DNA of 64,000 nt from Azolla caroliniana (lineage: Eukaryota > Polypodiophyta), in assembly GCA_043228905.1 (NCBI GenBank), contig JBHGNT010000022.1, forward strand, positions 8,432,001-8,496,000, written 5' to 3'. Position numbers and translations under genes: made by a program. Of this stretch, positions 19,646 to 29,799 are shown piece by piece. The notes beneath the pieces were generated by a model that was given only the letters and a program-made list of their open reading frames with translations, was not told where the DNA came from and ran no database searches. How positions within the stretch are numbered: the first letter of the stretch is position 1; each line of letters begins with the position of its first letter.

Positions 19646-20379
19646 AAATGGTGGAAAACGCCTATGGTGCCACAAGGAGGAAGTGGCCCAAGGTGGAACT
19701 ACTAGCCCCCACGTTGGCTATTTCTGACTCACCTGCCTCCCTCCCTTCGTTGTAGGCCCCAGGAGTTGGCCTGTACAAGCTAACACTGAAGGGCACTGCT
19801 TTTAGCTATATGTATCTACTTACATTAAGTAGTTAGTCCGAAAGGCTATGTAAGCAGTCTCATTTTCTTCAAGTTGATCAGAGGGAGATTCCCTGATTTG
19901 TGTATAAGCCTCCTTGTATAGTCTCTTTGTAATAATCCGTCCTAACTAATGGGAAAGTAGCTTCATTTTGAAAAAAAAAAAAAACTACTTGAAATGCTAA
20001 GCATAATTAACATACAAAAGAACTTCCCTAGAGTAAGCACATGGTTTTATCCATTTGACTCAATTACAACATTTGAGATATATTGAGAGAAACATTCTCC
20101 TATAAAAGTGTGATAAAGAACAATCGTGATGCATATGGGTATGTGTTTTACATTATCTAGCCTTTGAGGTATAATGTCACTATCATTCAACTCATATAGA
20201 AAGACCAGAGGGACACATAATCAATCTTATGATTTAATACACTATCTTGTATGTAGAATCCTGCAGACACCATAACCCATCTAGAAAATGTGTAACATGG
20301 ACATATAAACATAGAAGGACATTATTATACATAAGTTGGGATTTCTAACGCTTGAACTATCATGACATTAGAAAGTATA

Positions 20380-21560
20380 GGGCACCTTTTGTCATGAATT
20401 GAGGGACACACTTTCTTCTTTTGTGAAAATGTCGTTACTAGGGACACCAAATTTTCCTATTGGACTTGCCACTCTTTCTTGTATGTGTAGTGGCCAATGA
20501 CTTGTTTTGTAGATTTAGGATATGCACCCAATGGTATCTATCACTACCTTGTATTGAACCCATTGATATCCTAACACACAATTGATTTCTTAAAGGATAT
20601 TTTCTTAAGGATCCTTTTGATGCCTCAAGTTTGTGTAGAGAACCATATGTACAAGTACCATAGGTTGCTCAAGAGCATGAATAGTTGCCTGCAACTCTTG
20701 CTCTTTGAATAGAATAATTTTGTTGGAAGTTATTTGACTTTCTAGATTTTAAACACAATAACTTTCCCATGGTAGAGTAATACTACTTCTATGGCAATAG
20801 AATAATAATATGTTGCTATTACAAATGACATACTAGGTTGTACATTAGTAACACCAATGTCATAGACAGAGTTAGTAGTCTTACACATGTCTTAAATATA
20901 TGTTGTTTCTAAGAATAATCTCTTATTCCTATATTGTTTAATTGTGAACTACATCTTATCATAGTCGTTGAAAAACTTGAGAGACTTATGCAACTTTTCC
21001 ATACAATCACTCCATATTTTCCTTGATCTCAATAGAATCCATGTGGATATCATCAAAATACACAATATGACCGAAAGGTTAAACGTTCAACGGAAATTTT
21101 CAAATTTGGAAACTTTTTCATGTGTTGTGTGAATTAAATTACTTTTTTCTAAGTCTCTAAGTGGGTCCCTTGCAAGTAATTAAATATGCGAATACCATCC
21201 AAAAAGATTAGCACAAGCGTTTCCAATATTGGGTTTAACAAACTATTAATTAGTGTCATAAACATAATTAGAATGTTAATGAGGCCAAACAAGATGACCA
21301 TAAACTTATATTGTCTAAAACACATCATGTACAAATCTTATAAACACATTTAATGTTGATTTTACTAGACTAATGTGCTTCTCAAAGTTGATCAAACAAT
21401 TGATCATCTGATGGCAAGTTGATGTTGTTTAGTTTGAGGATATTTTAGTGACATCATGGAAAGGCCCTTTTTTATTTGATTTGAGCACATGCTTCTAGTA
21501 CTAATGCATCTTCATGTGAAATCTTACGATAGTATACGGCATATTTACAAATTTACTCTT
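20380..21560 (-). pseudogene. Strongly decayed Ty3/gypsy RT-RNase H
   Basis: Minus strand, many stops and shifts. 21149-21334 reads YKFMVILFGLINILIMFMTL and ETLVLIFLDGIRIFNYLQGT, recognisable as the RT palm (normally F-V-x-x-x-DDILIFS; here DG replaces DD). Around 20740-20830 comes LLYHGKVIVFKI, near 20640-20700 LFKEQELQATIHALEQP; both are RNase H blocks in the expected order. An integrase may have followed toward 20000 but I cannot trace it. An old, AT-shifted copy. Confidence 0.65.
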
Positions 21561-24160
21561 TGAAACTCAAGGTTTTGGAAAGCAATATTGTAATCGATTA
21601 CATTGGTTTCTCTACAATTTCAATTTCCACAACTCAAATGTTTTGTTTTTCGAGCTAGTTTGACGGTATGAGGCATATGCCTTTGAACAAAACGTGATTA
21701 GGCTTTCTAGATTTTAACCTTGTCTACTCCATTATTTACATGGAACAAATAGCTTGTAAAAGTATCATTTATTAATACTTGGTACACCCTTTATGTCAAA
21801 AGAAGTTGCCAACAACTTCTTTTTGGAAACACCCTATACCTTTTTCTTTATAGTACATTAAGATAAAAAACACATTGATGTGGAGACCTCGAGGATGAGT
21901 GTGGTATCCATAATATCTCACAACCAATTTCTTGCCTTATTTCTAATTTGTTTTTGCTTTGAATAGTCATTATGGCTCACAAGTTCGATATCCCTCAGAT
22001 AAAAATGTGGATGTCCTCCTCTTTTAGTTACCTATTGGGCATCCATTATTCAAGCTTCATATTAGGTCTCTGATCTTTATAAAGAAAGGTTATATCTCCC
22101 CTCTTCCTCACTGTCACTCTTAGTATGCTTTTCCTTTCTTTTCCTAAAAGTAATGAATATGTTAGATTAAGACGATAATACAACCCTTCGTTTCCCTAAT
22201 ATAGTAGCAAGGATCTTATGGCAAGGTAAACTCTCAAAGGTGTTGTAAGACTAGTGAACATAATGGAAACTCTACAAACTTTGCAATCCCTACTTGAGCA
22301 ACAAGGATCTCATGGAAGGGGAGTAAGTCTAGCTAGCATGATGGAAACTCCTTGATGGATAGGGTGCCCGAAAGAGCTCAATTAAAAAGGTTGCCAAATA
22401 CATAGTTTCCCTTTTTGGCCTACTTATGTGTTGTGGTTCTCAATGGAAACCATGAATCATCCTTCATTCATCCCAAAGGCCACTCGTTCTCCCTCAAGCA
22501 CCTCTACGAAACCAATCAAAGAGTTAATAAGTGACCATAATGCTAATTGAGGTCTTCTCTTTCTCTCTCTTTCTCTAGAGCTCTCTCTTGCTCCCCACCC
22601 GCCCTCTCTAAAAGAATATATCATTAAATATGAAATAAGTTGGTGGGAGTACATAATAAGAGCATCTTTTTGACTAATGACAAAATAAATTTGGTAAATT
22701 TTTAGCACATTGTCGAATAGAAAAACTTGTATGCATTACCATACGGAATATATCCCAAAAAGTTATCCTAAACGTAAGTTTTGATCTCCCCTCTACTAGG
22801 GTATATTCATTTGGGAAAACTGGTGGTAGGTGAGCTTTTTACTCAACAAGGTTGGCATTTTATATGTTGGCGAGCTTTTAGAAATTTGTTGTTTCCTCTC
22901 CATGATTGACGCATGATCCATCCATGACACATCCATATTGGCACACCTTTTCCTTCCACATGCAACCGTGAAATTTCCTAATCACACAATTTTATCGAGA
23001 GATTGTTTCCATTGCATGTACAACAATGAATTGTCCTAAAAATAAAAGTTTCGTGGGATATCCTTTGCGCATTCATCACACACCCATGAACATTGAGTGT
23101 AAGGTTTACAACTCCATCCTTTAAAGGAGCTTTTGGATAAAGATTCTAATTAGAGTTCTTGTAGGGAGCATAATATTAACATAATATTGACATTAAGTTT
23201 CAATATTGTGAGACAAATAACAAAAATTCATCATTGCCATACTATTAACATAAATCTTATTGTTGCAATTTTGTTACTATAAACCCATTATCATAAACAT
23301 AGGGCCCCATTATAGTGCCAATATTAACCATGGATTGCTCTAAAGATGTAATTGCCATTACCACTATGTCTAATCCTTGCAAGGAAATCTATGATTTACT
23401 ATATGTTCCTCAATTACAAAGGTCAAATAGTGCTAGAGATATTTATTGAGATTAATGGTTGAGTGTTGATTTAATATTGTAGGATACTTTGCCCAATGCT
23501 ATTTTCAGTAGTAACAATTCACAAGCTATGTGTTTGTTGGAAGTTAAAAATGGATCATGATATATAACTGACAATAAAGAGATGAATAAATAAATTAGCT
23601 CGATGCATAAAACTCATTTTAGAAAATTGAAATACTTTCTTGGAGAAGAAAATAATAAAATTGAAAAAATAACATTTTTGGTCAACTAGGACCCACACCA
23701 AATATGTATTATTGGTGGGGTGTTGTACATTTGTCTCAAACTAGGGGTCCAAATATGTATTATTGGAGGGGGGGGGGTGTTAAACTTTTGTCTTAGGCTA
23801 GTGGGCTAGAAGTGTATCCAAACACACACACAAACACACACACAGGAACATTTGTTTGTCAAACCAAATATGCCCTCGTAAATTCGTAAGGAATTTGGGA
23901 TAGAGACATGTAGGTCAAGCTTCTATGCTTACGAATCACGATATCAACTTGATGCTAATGAAGAGTAACAAGGAGAAGATGGAGAGAGCGCACAACAAAA
24001 ATTGAGCGTTAAGTTGTGTTCCAAAAGTCTCCTCTACGATAATGTGGCGTGTAGTTTAGGAGAGGCTGTAAATGACGTGATTGCAAGGATCCATACAAAA
24101 CCATGTGGCATAATATATAGCTAATTAGGAGAACTAAGTGATGAATGATGTGGTTTCAAA
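21560..24160. other. No gene recognised, AT-rich
   Basis: About 2.6 kb with stops in all frames at short intervals. There is a short CT-rich patch near 22555-22605, a G run at 23767-23777 and a short CACACA tract at 23821-23845. I see no LTR pair, TIR or domain. Probably old decayed repeats. Confidence 0.5.
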
Positions 24161-24163
24161 GAC

Positions 24164-24235
24164 AATTTGAACCCATGACCGACCTACTCCTTTAAGAGTG
24201 TGTGTGCGTCGGTCAATCGATAGATAGCCTAATTC
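24164..24235 (-). repeat. tRNA-like Pol III head
   Basis: Minus strand: TCATGGGTTCAAATTG (about 24179-24164) matches a B box, and GGCTATCTATCGATTGACC (about 24230-24212) resembles an A box about 35 bp upstream. No complete cloverleaf. A SINE head or tRNA fragment. Confidence 0.4.
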
Positions 24236-24486
24236 TTTACGACGAAACAACCTTTATAGGTAAAGCTCATTACGATGGGAAGAAAATCTATGATCGGATC
24301 TACCGAAGAGGCGAGAGACAAGCCTAGGATGTGCCTTGGAAGGGGACTAGGGATATATGCCCATGGCAAAGTGTTGAATGTTGGTGGTCCATAGACACAC
24401 TTTTATCTCTCATCACTTGGCACCTCTTCAAGCTCTCCATGGGAATCCATGGTGTATAAGAAACAATAAGGAAAACGCTTGAGAGC

Positions 24487-24632
24487 CTCCTCCTCCTCCT
24501 CCACCTTCTTCTTCTTCTTTTTCTTCCTCTTTCAACGAGATAAAGGCTTGAAGATGGCAACGAGATTATCGTGTTGTCTCCTTTTTCTTCTTCTTCTTCT
24601 TCTTCTTCTTCTTCTTCTTCTTCTTCTTCCCT
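24487..24632 (+). repeat. Pyrimidine trinucleotide tracts (TCC)n, (TTC)n
   Basis: CTCCTCCTCC at 24487-24500 runs into CTTCTTCTTC to about 24520, and a longer (TTC)n at 24586-24629. Frames through them encode poly-Ser, poly-Phe or poly-Leu and are not genes. A (GCC)n tract follows at 24947-24966. Confidence 0.95.
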
Positions 24633-25079
24633 TTAGCATCCTTATTATTCATTCTTTTTCTCTTTTAACGGTCCTCCCTCTGTCTCTCAAAAAGAGAAAT
24701 AAAGAGACTAGTCTCTTTTGCTTACTTTCTTTATTGCCGTTTATCTCGAAGCGAATATAAACCAAGCTCCTTGATAATGACACCATTAAACGTGTGTTTT
24801 AAAAACAAACCCATCAGAGGGGAGGAAGGGAAGGAAGAGGGTTAAGTGGGGGGTGATTAGTGCTTGTGATTAGGGCCAACTTGGGGGTGATTAGTGCCTA
24901 CTTGTTAGATCAGCTGAATGGCACATCGCATCACTCGCCTCATCGTGGCCGCCGCCGCCGCCGCCCCTTCCCGAAACATCCAGAGGTAATTAGCATGTTA
25001 TTGCTTAGCGAAGCATCGAGAGGGACGCAATAAGCGCGAGTGATTTAACAGATCTTATCCCATATTGCCGATTAATCTC

Positions 25080-25133
25080 TAAGAAATTACATAAGAAATT
25101 ACATAAGAAATTACATAAGAAATTACATGTACC
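25080..25133. repeat. 14-bp tandem repeat, four units
   Basis: AAGAAATTACATAAG-type units recur every 14 bp between 25080 and 25128. They sit just upstream of the GC-rich island. Confidence 0.92.
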
Positions 25134-25139
25134 TAACAA

Positions 25140-25505
25140 AAAGATTTGCATAGAATGTACAGGCCATTGTTGTTGTGGATCGGGGATTCGCGACGATTCG
25201 TGGCCACGGCCGGCCCCGGGTTGGGGGGCGGGGCCGGAGGCGGAGTCCTTGGGGGTGGCTTCGAGGAGGAGCGGGCGGCTCAGCCCATGGGGCCCCGGAC
25301 GGAACCTCGGAAAGTGTGGTGGGGCCCCGATCCAACAACCGGAGTGTGGGTCCCCGAGGGCCAGGAGCTCCACACGCACGTGGCGTCCTCGGACGCCGCC
25401 ACATCAGCCTGGTTCCGCGATGACGTGCATGCCACGTCAGCTCCCGTGGAGGGTTGACAACCCCTCTCTTGGTGTTGGTTGGGGAGGGGGGGGGGGGGGG
25501 GGGAT
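25140..25505. other. GC-rich island with bZIP-type motifs, ending in poly-G
   Basis: About 300 bp of very GC-rich, CpG-containing sequence in otherwise AT-rich surroundings, ending in a G run at 25484-25502. It holds CACGTGGC (25377), TGACGT (25420) and CCACGTCAGC (25432), which match G-box/ABRE and TGACG-type plant cis-elements. Open frames on both strands here reflect composition only. Possible explanations are a promoter-like region, a GC-rich transposon end or captured DNA. No adjacent gene supports a promoter call. Confidence 0.5.
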
Positions 25506-27478
25506 CTTAGAGTCGTAAGAAGATCAAAGAATAATATAGATGTGCCACATCACCCATAATCCTACCTTCCTTTCTTCTTCAAAGTAAATTTGTGGCAGTT
25601 TGGTCTTTGTTTAGTACTTTGAAACCCATCTAATCCATGTCCAAAAAGGATTGCCTTTTTAAGTGTGTATATAGTAAATATAGTTTTACAACAATTGCCT
25701 TATATTGTTGACCATTGAATATGGCTAATTTAGTTTTTGTGGGATTCAACGTAATACTTCTTCTTGGAGAATGAGAACTCTCACAACTTCTCGCCAATAT
25801 ATGAGTGCTCTATAATGTTTCCTCTCGAAAGTTTATTGTTCATTAACGTCATCATGGTTTCTCGAATTCTGTAGGTCTTAATTGTTTATGATGACTCGTG
25901 TCTATTCATGCGATTAAGGCTTAGCATGATATCAATTCGGTTACATGCATTACTTGGAATTTGTGATTGTTTAATTGCATCTATAATTCTCAAGGACCCC
26001 ATATATGTGGGTAAAGGTCGAGGGTCTCTAAATGTATGAGACATATGATTCCAAAGATATATGTACACAAATTGTATAATTGCTCAGGTGGGGTGTGATC
26101 TCCTTTCTCTTTTCTAATTATTCACCTTGATGCATAAATAATTGGTGTTATACAATTTGCCAGATGACATTTCAAAACATGGGATCGAGTGCATGATATT
26201 TCAATCTTCAGAGTACAATAACAACAATGTTAATCGTCTCTCTATCATATTGTCTCGCTATTTTGCCCAAACATGGTCATATGGACCTTGATTTGGACAA
26301 ACCTATAACTGAAATCGAGGCTCACTATGACGGGATTATCCAAATATAAAGTTTTGCTTCAACATTGATAACATGTGTGAGGGGGCTACAATATTAATGT
26401 CTCGGGTTCTTTACAAAATACCATCGACATGCAAGATGAAGAGTTATAGGCAGTCATGATGGAGAATGGAGAATGGAAAGTTAGTGTTCTTGAGAAAGTA
26501 CACCTCAAGTATTTTTATGAGATGCACAAGTTAAGCATAAAGTGAAGCAATGTGAGTACGATCATCTAGAGGTAAATGAATTATTAAACAAGACTGAACA
26601 TGAGTATAAATTGAAAAACGAGAAAATGGACACTATGAGGTGTGAAGTAAAGTGAAGTGAGGTGAACATACCAAAATTGTGGGTTGATCTATGCAACCAT
26701 AATGTCATTTTTCACTCCTATATAAAGCAAGTTGTTACACCAACAAAGAATATGAAAAATATTAACGCACATGAATGGAAAGGGCGACGATACCATAACA
26801 TTAATATTTATAGGATCTTAGAGAAGAATATGGGAACAACTATGTTACTTGGAATTGACATTGTGGAGGCCTTAAATACACACTATGCCATTCCAATATT
26901 CAAATTTTAATGACAACAGAGCTGGAAAACAAGGTGTCACTTACGTGTGAGAAAGGCTTATTGTATGCATAATTCTTAATGAAATGTAAGAAAGATGATT
27001 CTTTAAAATGTTTAAATCTCCCTCATAGGTTCACAATGTTTTGTGTATGAATATCAAACATTGTCATGACAAAACACTCGTTATAGCGCATGAAGGGAAA
27101 ACAAAAGTAAGCTTAAGAATGCTTTGGAAGATGGAAAGGTACATGAGGGGTCCTTAAACAAATGTGTGTCACTATATATATAAGCATGTACTAATATCAT
27201 GATGTGATTAATGTGTTTGGAAGAGATATATCTGTACAAAGGATGCACATCAGAGACTTCAGACGGGGGAGAGACATGTCATATATATTTCACATAAATA
27301 TCATCATTATGCGAGGAGGAGGGGCAATGACTTAGGTTTGACAAAGACATTTGTTTGTCGTAGATAGAGAAAAGAGAAAACTCACAATCAATTAGACTAA
27401 TGAGGAAGAAGAAGAGAACAAGGTTAGAGAGAAAGAAAGAGAGAAAATAAAGAAGGGACATAAACATGTCCTCGAAAG

Positions 27479-27480
<2 letters not shown>
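25506..27480. other. No gene recognised, AT-rich
   Basis: Nothing certain. One frame at about 26522-26650 is open and Lys/Glu-rich (VKHKVKQCEYDHLEVNELLN), coiled-coil-like. A separate frame 26662-26910 encodes 82 residues without a known motif. Neither has flanking exon signals I can support. Confidence 0.45.
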
Positions 27481-27481
<1 letters not shown>

Positions 27482-27517
<36 letters not shown>

Positions 27518-27820
27518 ATAGATACTATTATTGTCTTTGGAAGTAAAATATGACCAATGAGACCAAACATATTACATTTCACTTGATATGTGTGAAAGTG
27601 AGTAGTGACTCTGGATGTTCAAGAACTTTACCAATGAATGTTGCAATCGACAATGCACGTTGTGGTTGTGAGAGAAATTTGTGCAAGGATTGAGCTTGGT
27701 CAAAGTTGTGTGGAAAGCATGGTTGAAGGTAAAGCATTGTAGAGCATTGTATTCAAAGTGTGATACCCAGACTCTCGAACTTATTTAGGGCAAAGTATAT
27801 ATTGTCGACCACTCATATTA
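27482..27820 (+). repeat. Left arm of large inverted repeat
   Basis: About 335 bp starting in a GA tract and containing GTGAAAGTGAGTAGTGACTC and CCAATGAATGTTGCAAT. It matches the reverse complement of 29230-29563 along its whole length with moderate divergence. A B-box-like GGGTTCAACCCC lies just past it at 27835. Confidence 0.9.
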
Positions 27821-28029
27821 GAGCTCATGGGTTCAACCCCAGCATTCCACTGTCGCATCTAGTGAATCAAGAGATATGTATGGTGTAATACAGAGGTGAG
27901 AATTTTGGGTTTTGAACCCAATGCGTAGTTTATGTCGTGCAACAACTTACCAATAGGGTAAGATAATTATGATAAAAAACAAGGATAGAGAGAGCTCTCT
28001 CTCTCTCTCTCTCTCTCTCTCGCTATATA

Positions 28030-28330
28030 TCCTCCTCCTCCTTGAGACGGGATCAATTCCCATTGAGAACTTTGCCAAGGAAAGGGTTGTTGAATACATG
28101 CTTAAGGTTCAAAAAAGTCCCTCCATCGACTTCCTAGAATCAAATGGGAAGCAAGCAAAAATATCTAAAAGACGCATAAAAGCAAAATTTTGTGTTCCGG
28201 TTGGATGCAAGATATGAAAAAGTGGTTTGGTAGATGGGATGCAACACATTTGCTCATGATACATCACTAGATTCCTCTGTAAATGAGGCCTTTTTGCAAC
28301 ACCAATGTACCATGACATGGGAAAAATGTG
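28030..28330 (+). pseudogene. LINE C-terminal fragment
   Basis: Reads LLLLETGSIPIENFAKERVV, EYMLKVQKSPS and then, in another frame, HKSKILCSGWMQDMKKWFGR. This resembles the region after RT in a LINE group where an L-L-E-T-G-x-x-P-I-E block precedes the tail; that recollection is from family knowledge, not searched. Only about 100 codons remain with at least one frameshift near 28150. It lies in the loop of the large inverted repeat. Confidence 0.55.
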
Positions 28331-28488
28331 GAGGCTCACACTTCATACATTATACGACACATGTTGAACCTAACTAAACCATATTTTTCGCGGAATGGGG
28401 AAACCATACACATCAATACATGTTAGAACCCATTCCGTTGGCTTCTATTTGAACCATTGCTTCCATGCGACTTAGCTCACATGCATTG

Positions 28489-28782
28489 TGTCATAGACAT
28501 AACAACAATCATGTCATGACTCAAACTCTTGACCTACTGTATTGTAATCAAATGATATGTCTTAACCAACACATCCAATACATGGTCATGTTATCTTAGT
28601 AGATTACCAAGATTACCTTTCTACATGTAGGAGATTTTAGAAGCTTCTAGAAAGCTCCAGAGCTGGAACATTCCAGAAGGTTGTGTATGAAAAGGAGTCT
28701 CTACATGGAACTACATTTAGAGCCCACAAACATGTATAAATAAATACAAGGGTTCACCTTGGCCCTAGTCAAGGTGAACAAC
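28489..28782 (+). mobile_element. LTR-like copy 1 with heat-shock-type promoter
   Basis: About 294 bp nearly identical in layout to copy 2 at 28828. It starts TGTCATAGACATAAC, carries two heat-shock elements and TATAAATA, and ends shortly after a hairpin. Its U5-like end is missing; instead 28783-28827 holds a 45-bp segment that is the reverse complement of the end of copy 2. That suggests rearrangement or template switching. Confidence 0.65.
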
Positions 28783-28930
28783 TATCGCGGACAGGTAGAC
28801 GAGGTTAAATACTAAGAGAGAGAGAAATGTCATAAACATGACAACAATCATGTCATGACTCGAACTCTTGACCTATTGTATTATAATCAAATGATATATC
28901 TTAACCAATACATCCAATACATGGTCATGT
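28519..28930 (-). repeat. Two antisense tRNA-like segments in the LTR-like copies
   Basis: On the minus strand both copies read TGTGTTGGTTAAGACATA or TGTATTGGTTAAGATATA (A-box/D-arm-like) about 45 bp before AAGAGTTTGAGTC or AAGAGTTCGAGTC (B-box-like). Positions are roughly 28582-28519 and 28915-28855. Stems are decayed. This looks like a tRNA-derived sequence trapped in U3. Confidence 0.45.
28640..28746 (+). promoter_or_regulatory. Two perfect heat-shock elements and TATA box
   Basis: GAAGCTTCTAGAA (28640-28652) and GAACATTCCAGAA (28666-28678) each fit nGAAnnTTCnnGAAn exactly, the trimer site bound by heat-shock factors. TATAAATAAATA follows at 28735-28746, 57 bp downstream. GTTCACCTTG...CAAGGTGAAC at 28752-28779 forms a 10-bp hairpin with an 8-nt loop where the transcript would begin. 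The arrangement is that of plant heat-shock promoters; activity is inferred. Confidence 0.7.
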
Positions 28931-29160
28931 TATTTTAATAGATTACCTTATATTATCTATTCGACATGTAGGATATTTTAGAAGCTTCTAGAAAGCTCTA
29001 GAGCTGGAACATTCCAGAAGGTTGTGCATGAAAAGGAGTCTCTGCATGGAACTACATTTAGAGCTCACAAACATGTATAGATACAAGGGTTCACCTTAGC
29101 CCTAGTCAAGGTGAACAACGCCAGTTCCAGAAGCATAATACAGTTCTTGTTCTCTTGTCT

Positions 29161-29197
<37 letters not shown>

Positions 29198-29225
29198 ATT
29201 TAACCTCGTCCACCTGTCTGTGACA
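28828..29225 (+). mobile_element. LTR-like copy 2, TGTCA...TGACA
   Basis: 398 bp beginning TGTCATAAACATG and ending CCTGTCTGTGACA, with short inverted ends TGTCA/TGACA as in LTRs. Layout: antisense tRNA-like U3 part, two heat-shock elements, TATA, hairpin, a CT tract (29165-29194) and ACCTCGTCCACC. No target duplication is seen: flanks AGAAA and CACGT differ. It abuts the right arm of the inverted repeat. Confidence 0.65.
28981..29083 (+). promoter_or_regulatory. Heat-shock elements and TATA box, copy 2
   Basis: GAAGCTTCTAGAA at 28981-28993 and GAACATTCCAGAA at 29007-29019 are kept without change from copy 1, although the surrounding copies differ at many places. The TATA box reads TATAGATA at 29076-29083, one base off the copy 1 form. 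The downstream hairpin is kept (GTTCACCTTAG...). Confidence 0.7.
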
Positions 29226-29229
29226 CACG

Positions 29230-29523
29230 TGATGAGAGTGGTCCACTATGCACATTTTTCCCTAAACAAGTTCAAGAGTTTGAGTATCACACTTTGATAG
29301 AATCTTTGCCTTTGATCATATTCGCCCATGCTTTCCACACATCTTCGACCAAGCCCAATCCTTGCACGAATTTCTCTCACAAACACAAAGTGCCCACTCA
29401 TAATTGCAACATTCATTGGTAAGGTTCTTGAACATCGAGAGTCACTACTCACTTTCACACGTATCACGTGAAATGCAATTTTTTTGGTTTCGTAGGTTAT
29501 ATTTGACCTCCAAAGACGATAAT

Positions 29524-29563
<40 letters not shown>
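29230..29563 (-). repeat. Right arm of large inverted repeat
   Basis: Reverse-complement partner of 27482-27820. It begins next to the LTR-like copy 2 and ends in a CT tract (29530-29563). The stretch near its outer end, ATATTTGACCTCCAAAGACGATAATA, recurs in degenerate form downstream at about 29820, 29987 and 30170. Confidence 0.9.
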
Positions 29564-29566
<3 letters not shown>

Positions 29567-29799
29567 TCTTCTTGAAGCTTATTCTAGCTATATCCTGGGC
29601 ATAAGAGGTCTAATTTTGACAAGCTATGACTTGAATCGAGCTCCACAATATGATTTAGGAAGATAAACTTTGTAATAAATGTCGACCGTATAGATTTAGA
29701 ACTATACATCTCTTAGTTTGGTTGTATAGAAATATAGATTTAGTATGATCAATAATGAGCGGAGAACACCAAACATTTTCGATCTCAATTTAACATTTT

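Larger units (their letters stand above)
15680..19984 (+). mobile_element. LINE-G, 5'-truncated plant L1-like LINE
   Basis: RT and zf-RVT regions on the plus strand ending in a 3' UTR and poly-A tract (about 19970-19984). It is split by two solo LTRs at 16023-16628 and 17167-17847; after removing each with one target duplication the RT order is restored. The 5' half (endonuclease) is absent. It is a different lineage from LINE-A and B: IHENQTGFIKGRCIFDN and LDFEKAYDRV are typical plant L1 blocks. Confidence 0.92.

Noticed and set aside
24324-24760. Arg-rich and Leu/Phe-rich frames
   Set aside because: Encoded by TCC/TTC trinucleotide tracts.
25005-25518. Pro/Arg/Gly-rich frames on both strands
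   Set aside because: Open only because of high GC and poly-G; no domain, no flanking exon signals.
26522-26910. Lys/Glu-rich coiled-coil-like frame as a host gene exon
   Set aside because: Short, without conserved motifs or convincing splice sites; AT-rich composition can give such frames.
28519-28590. A functional tRNA gene
   Set aside because: A and B boxes are present but acceptor and anticodon stems do not pair well.
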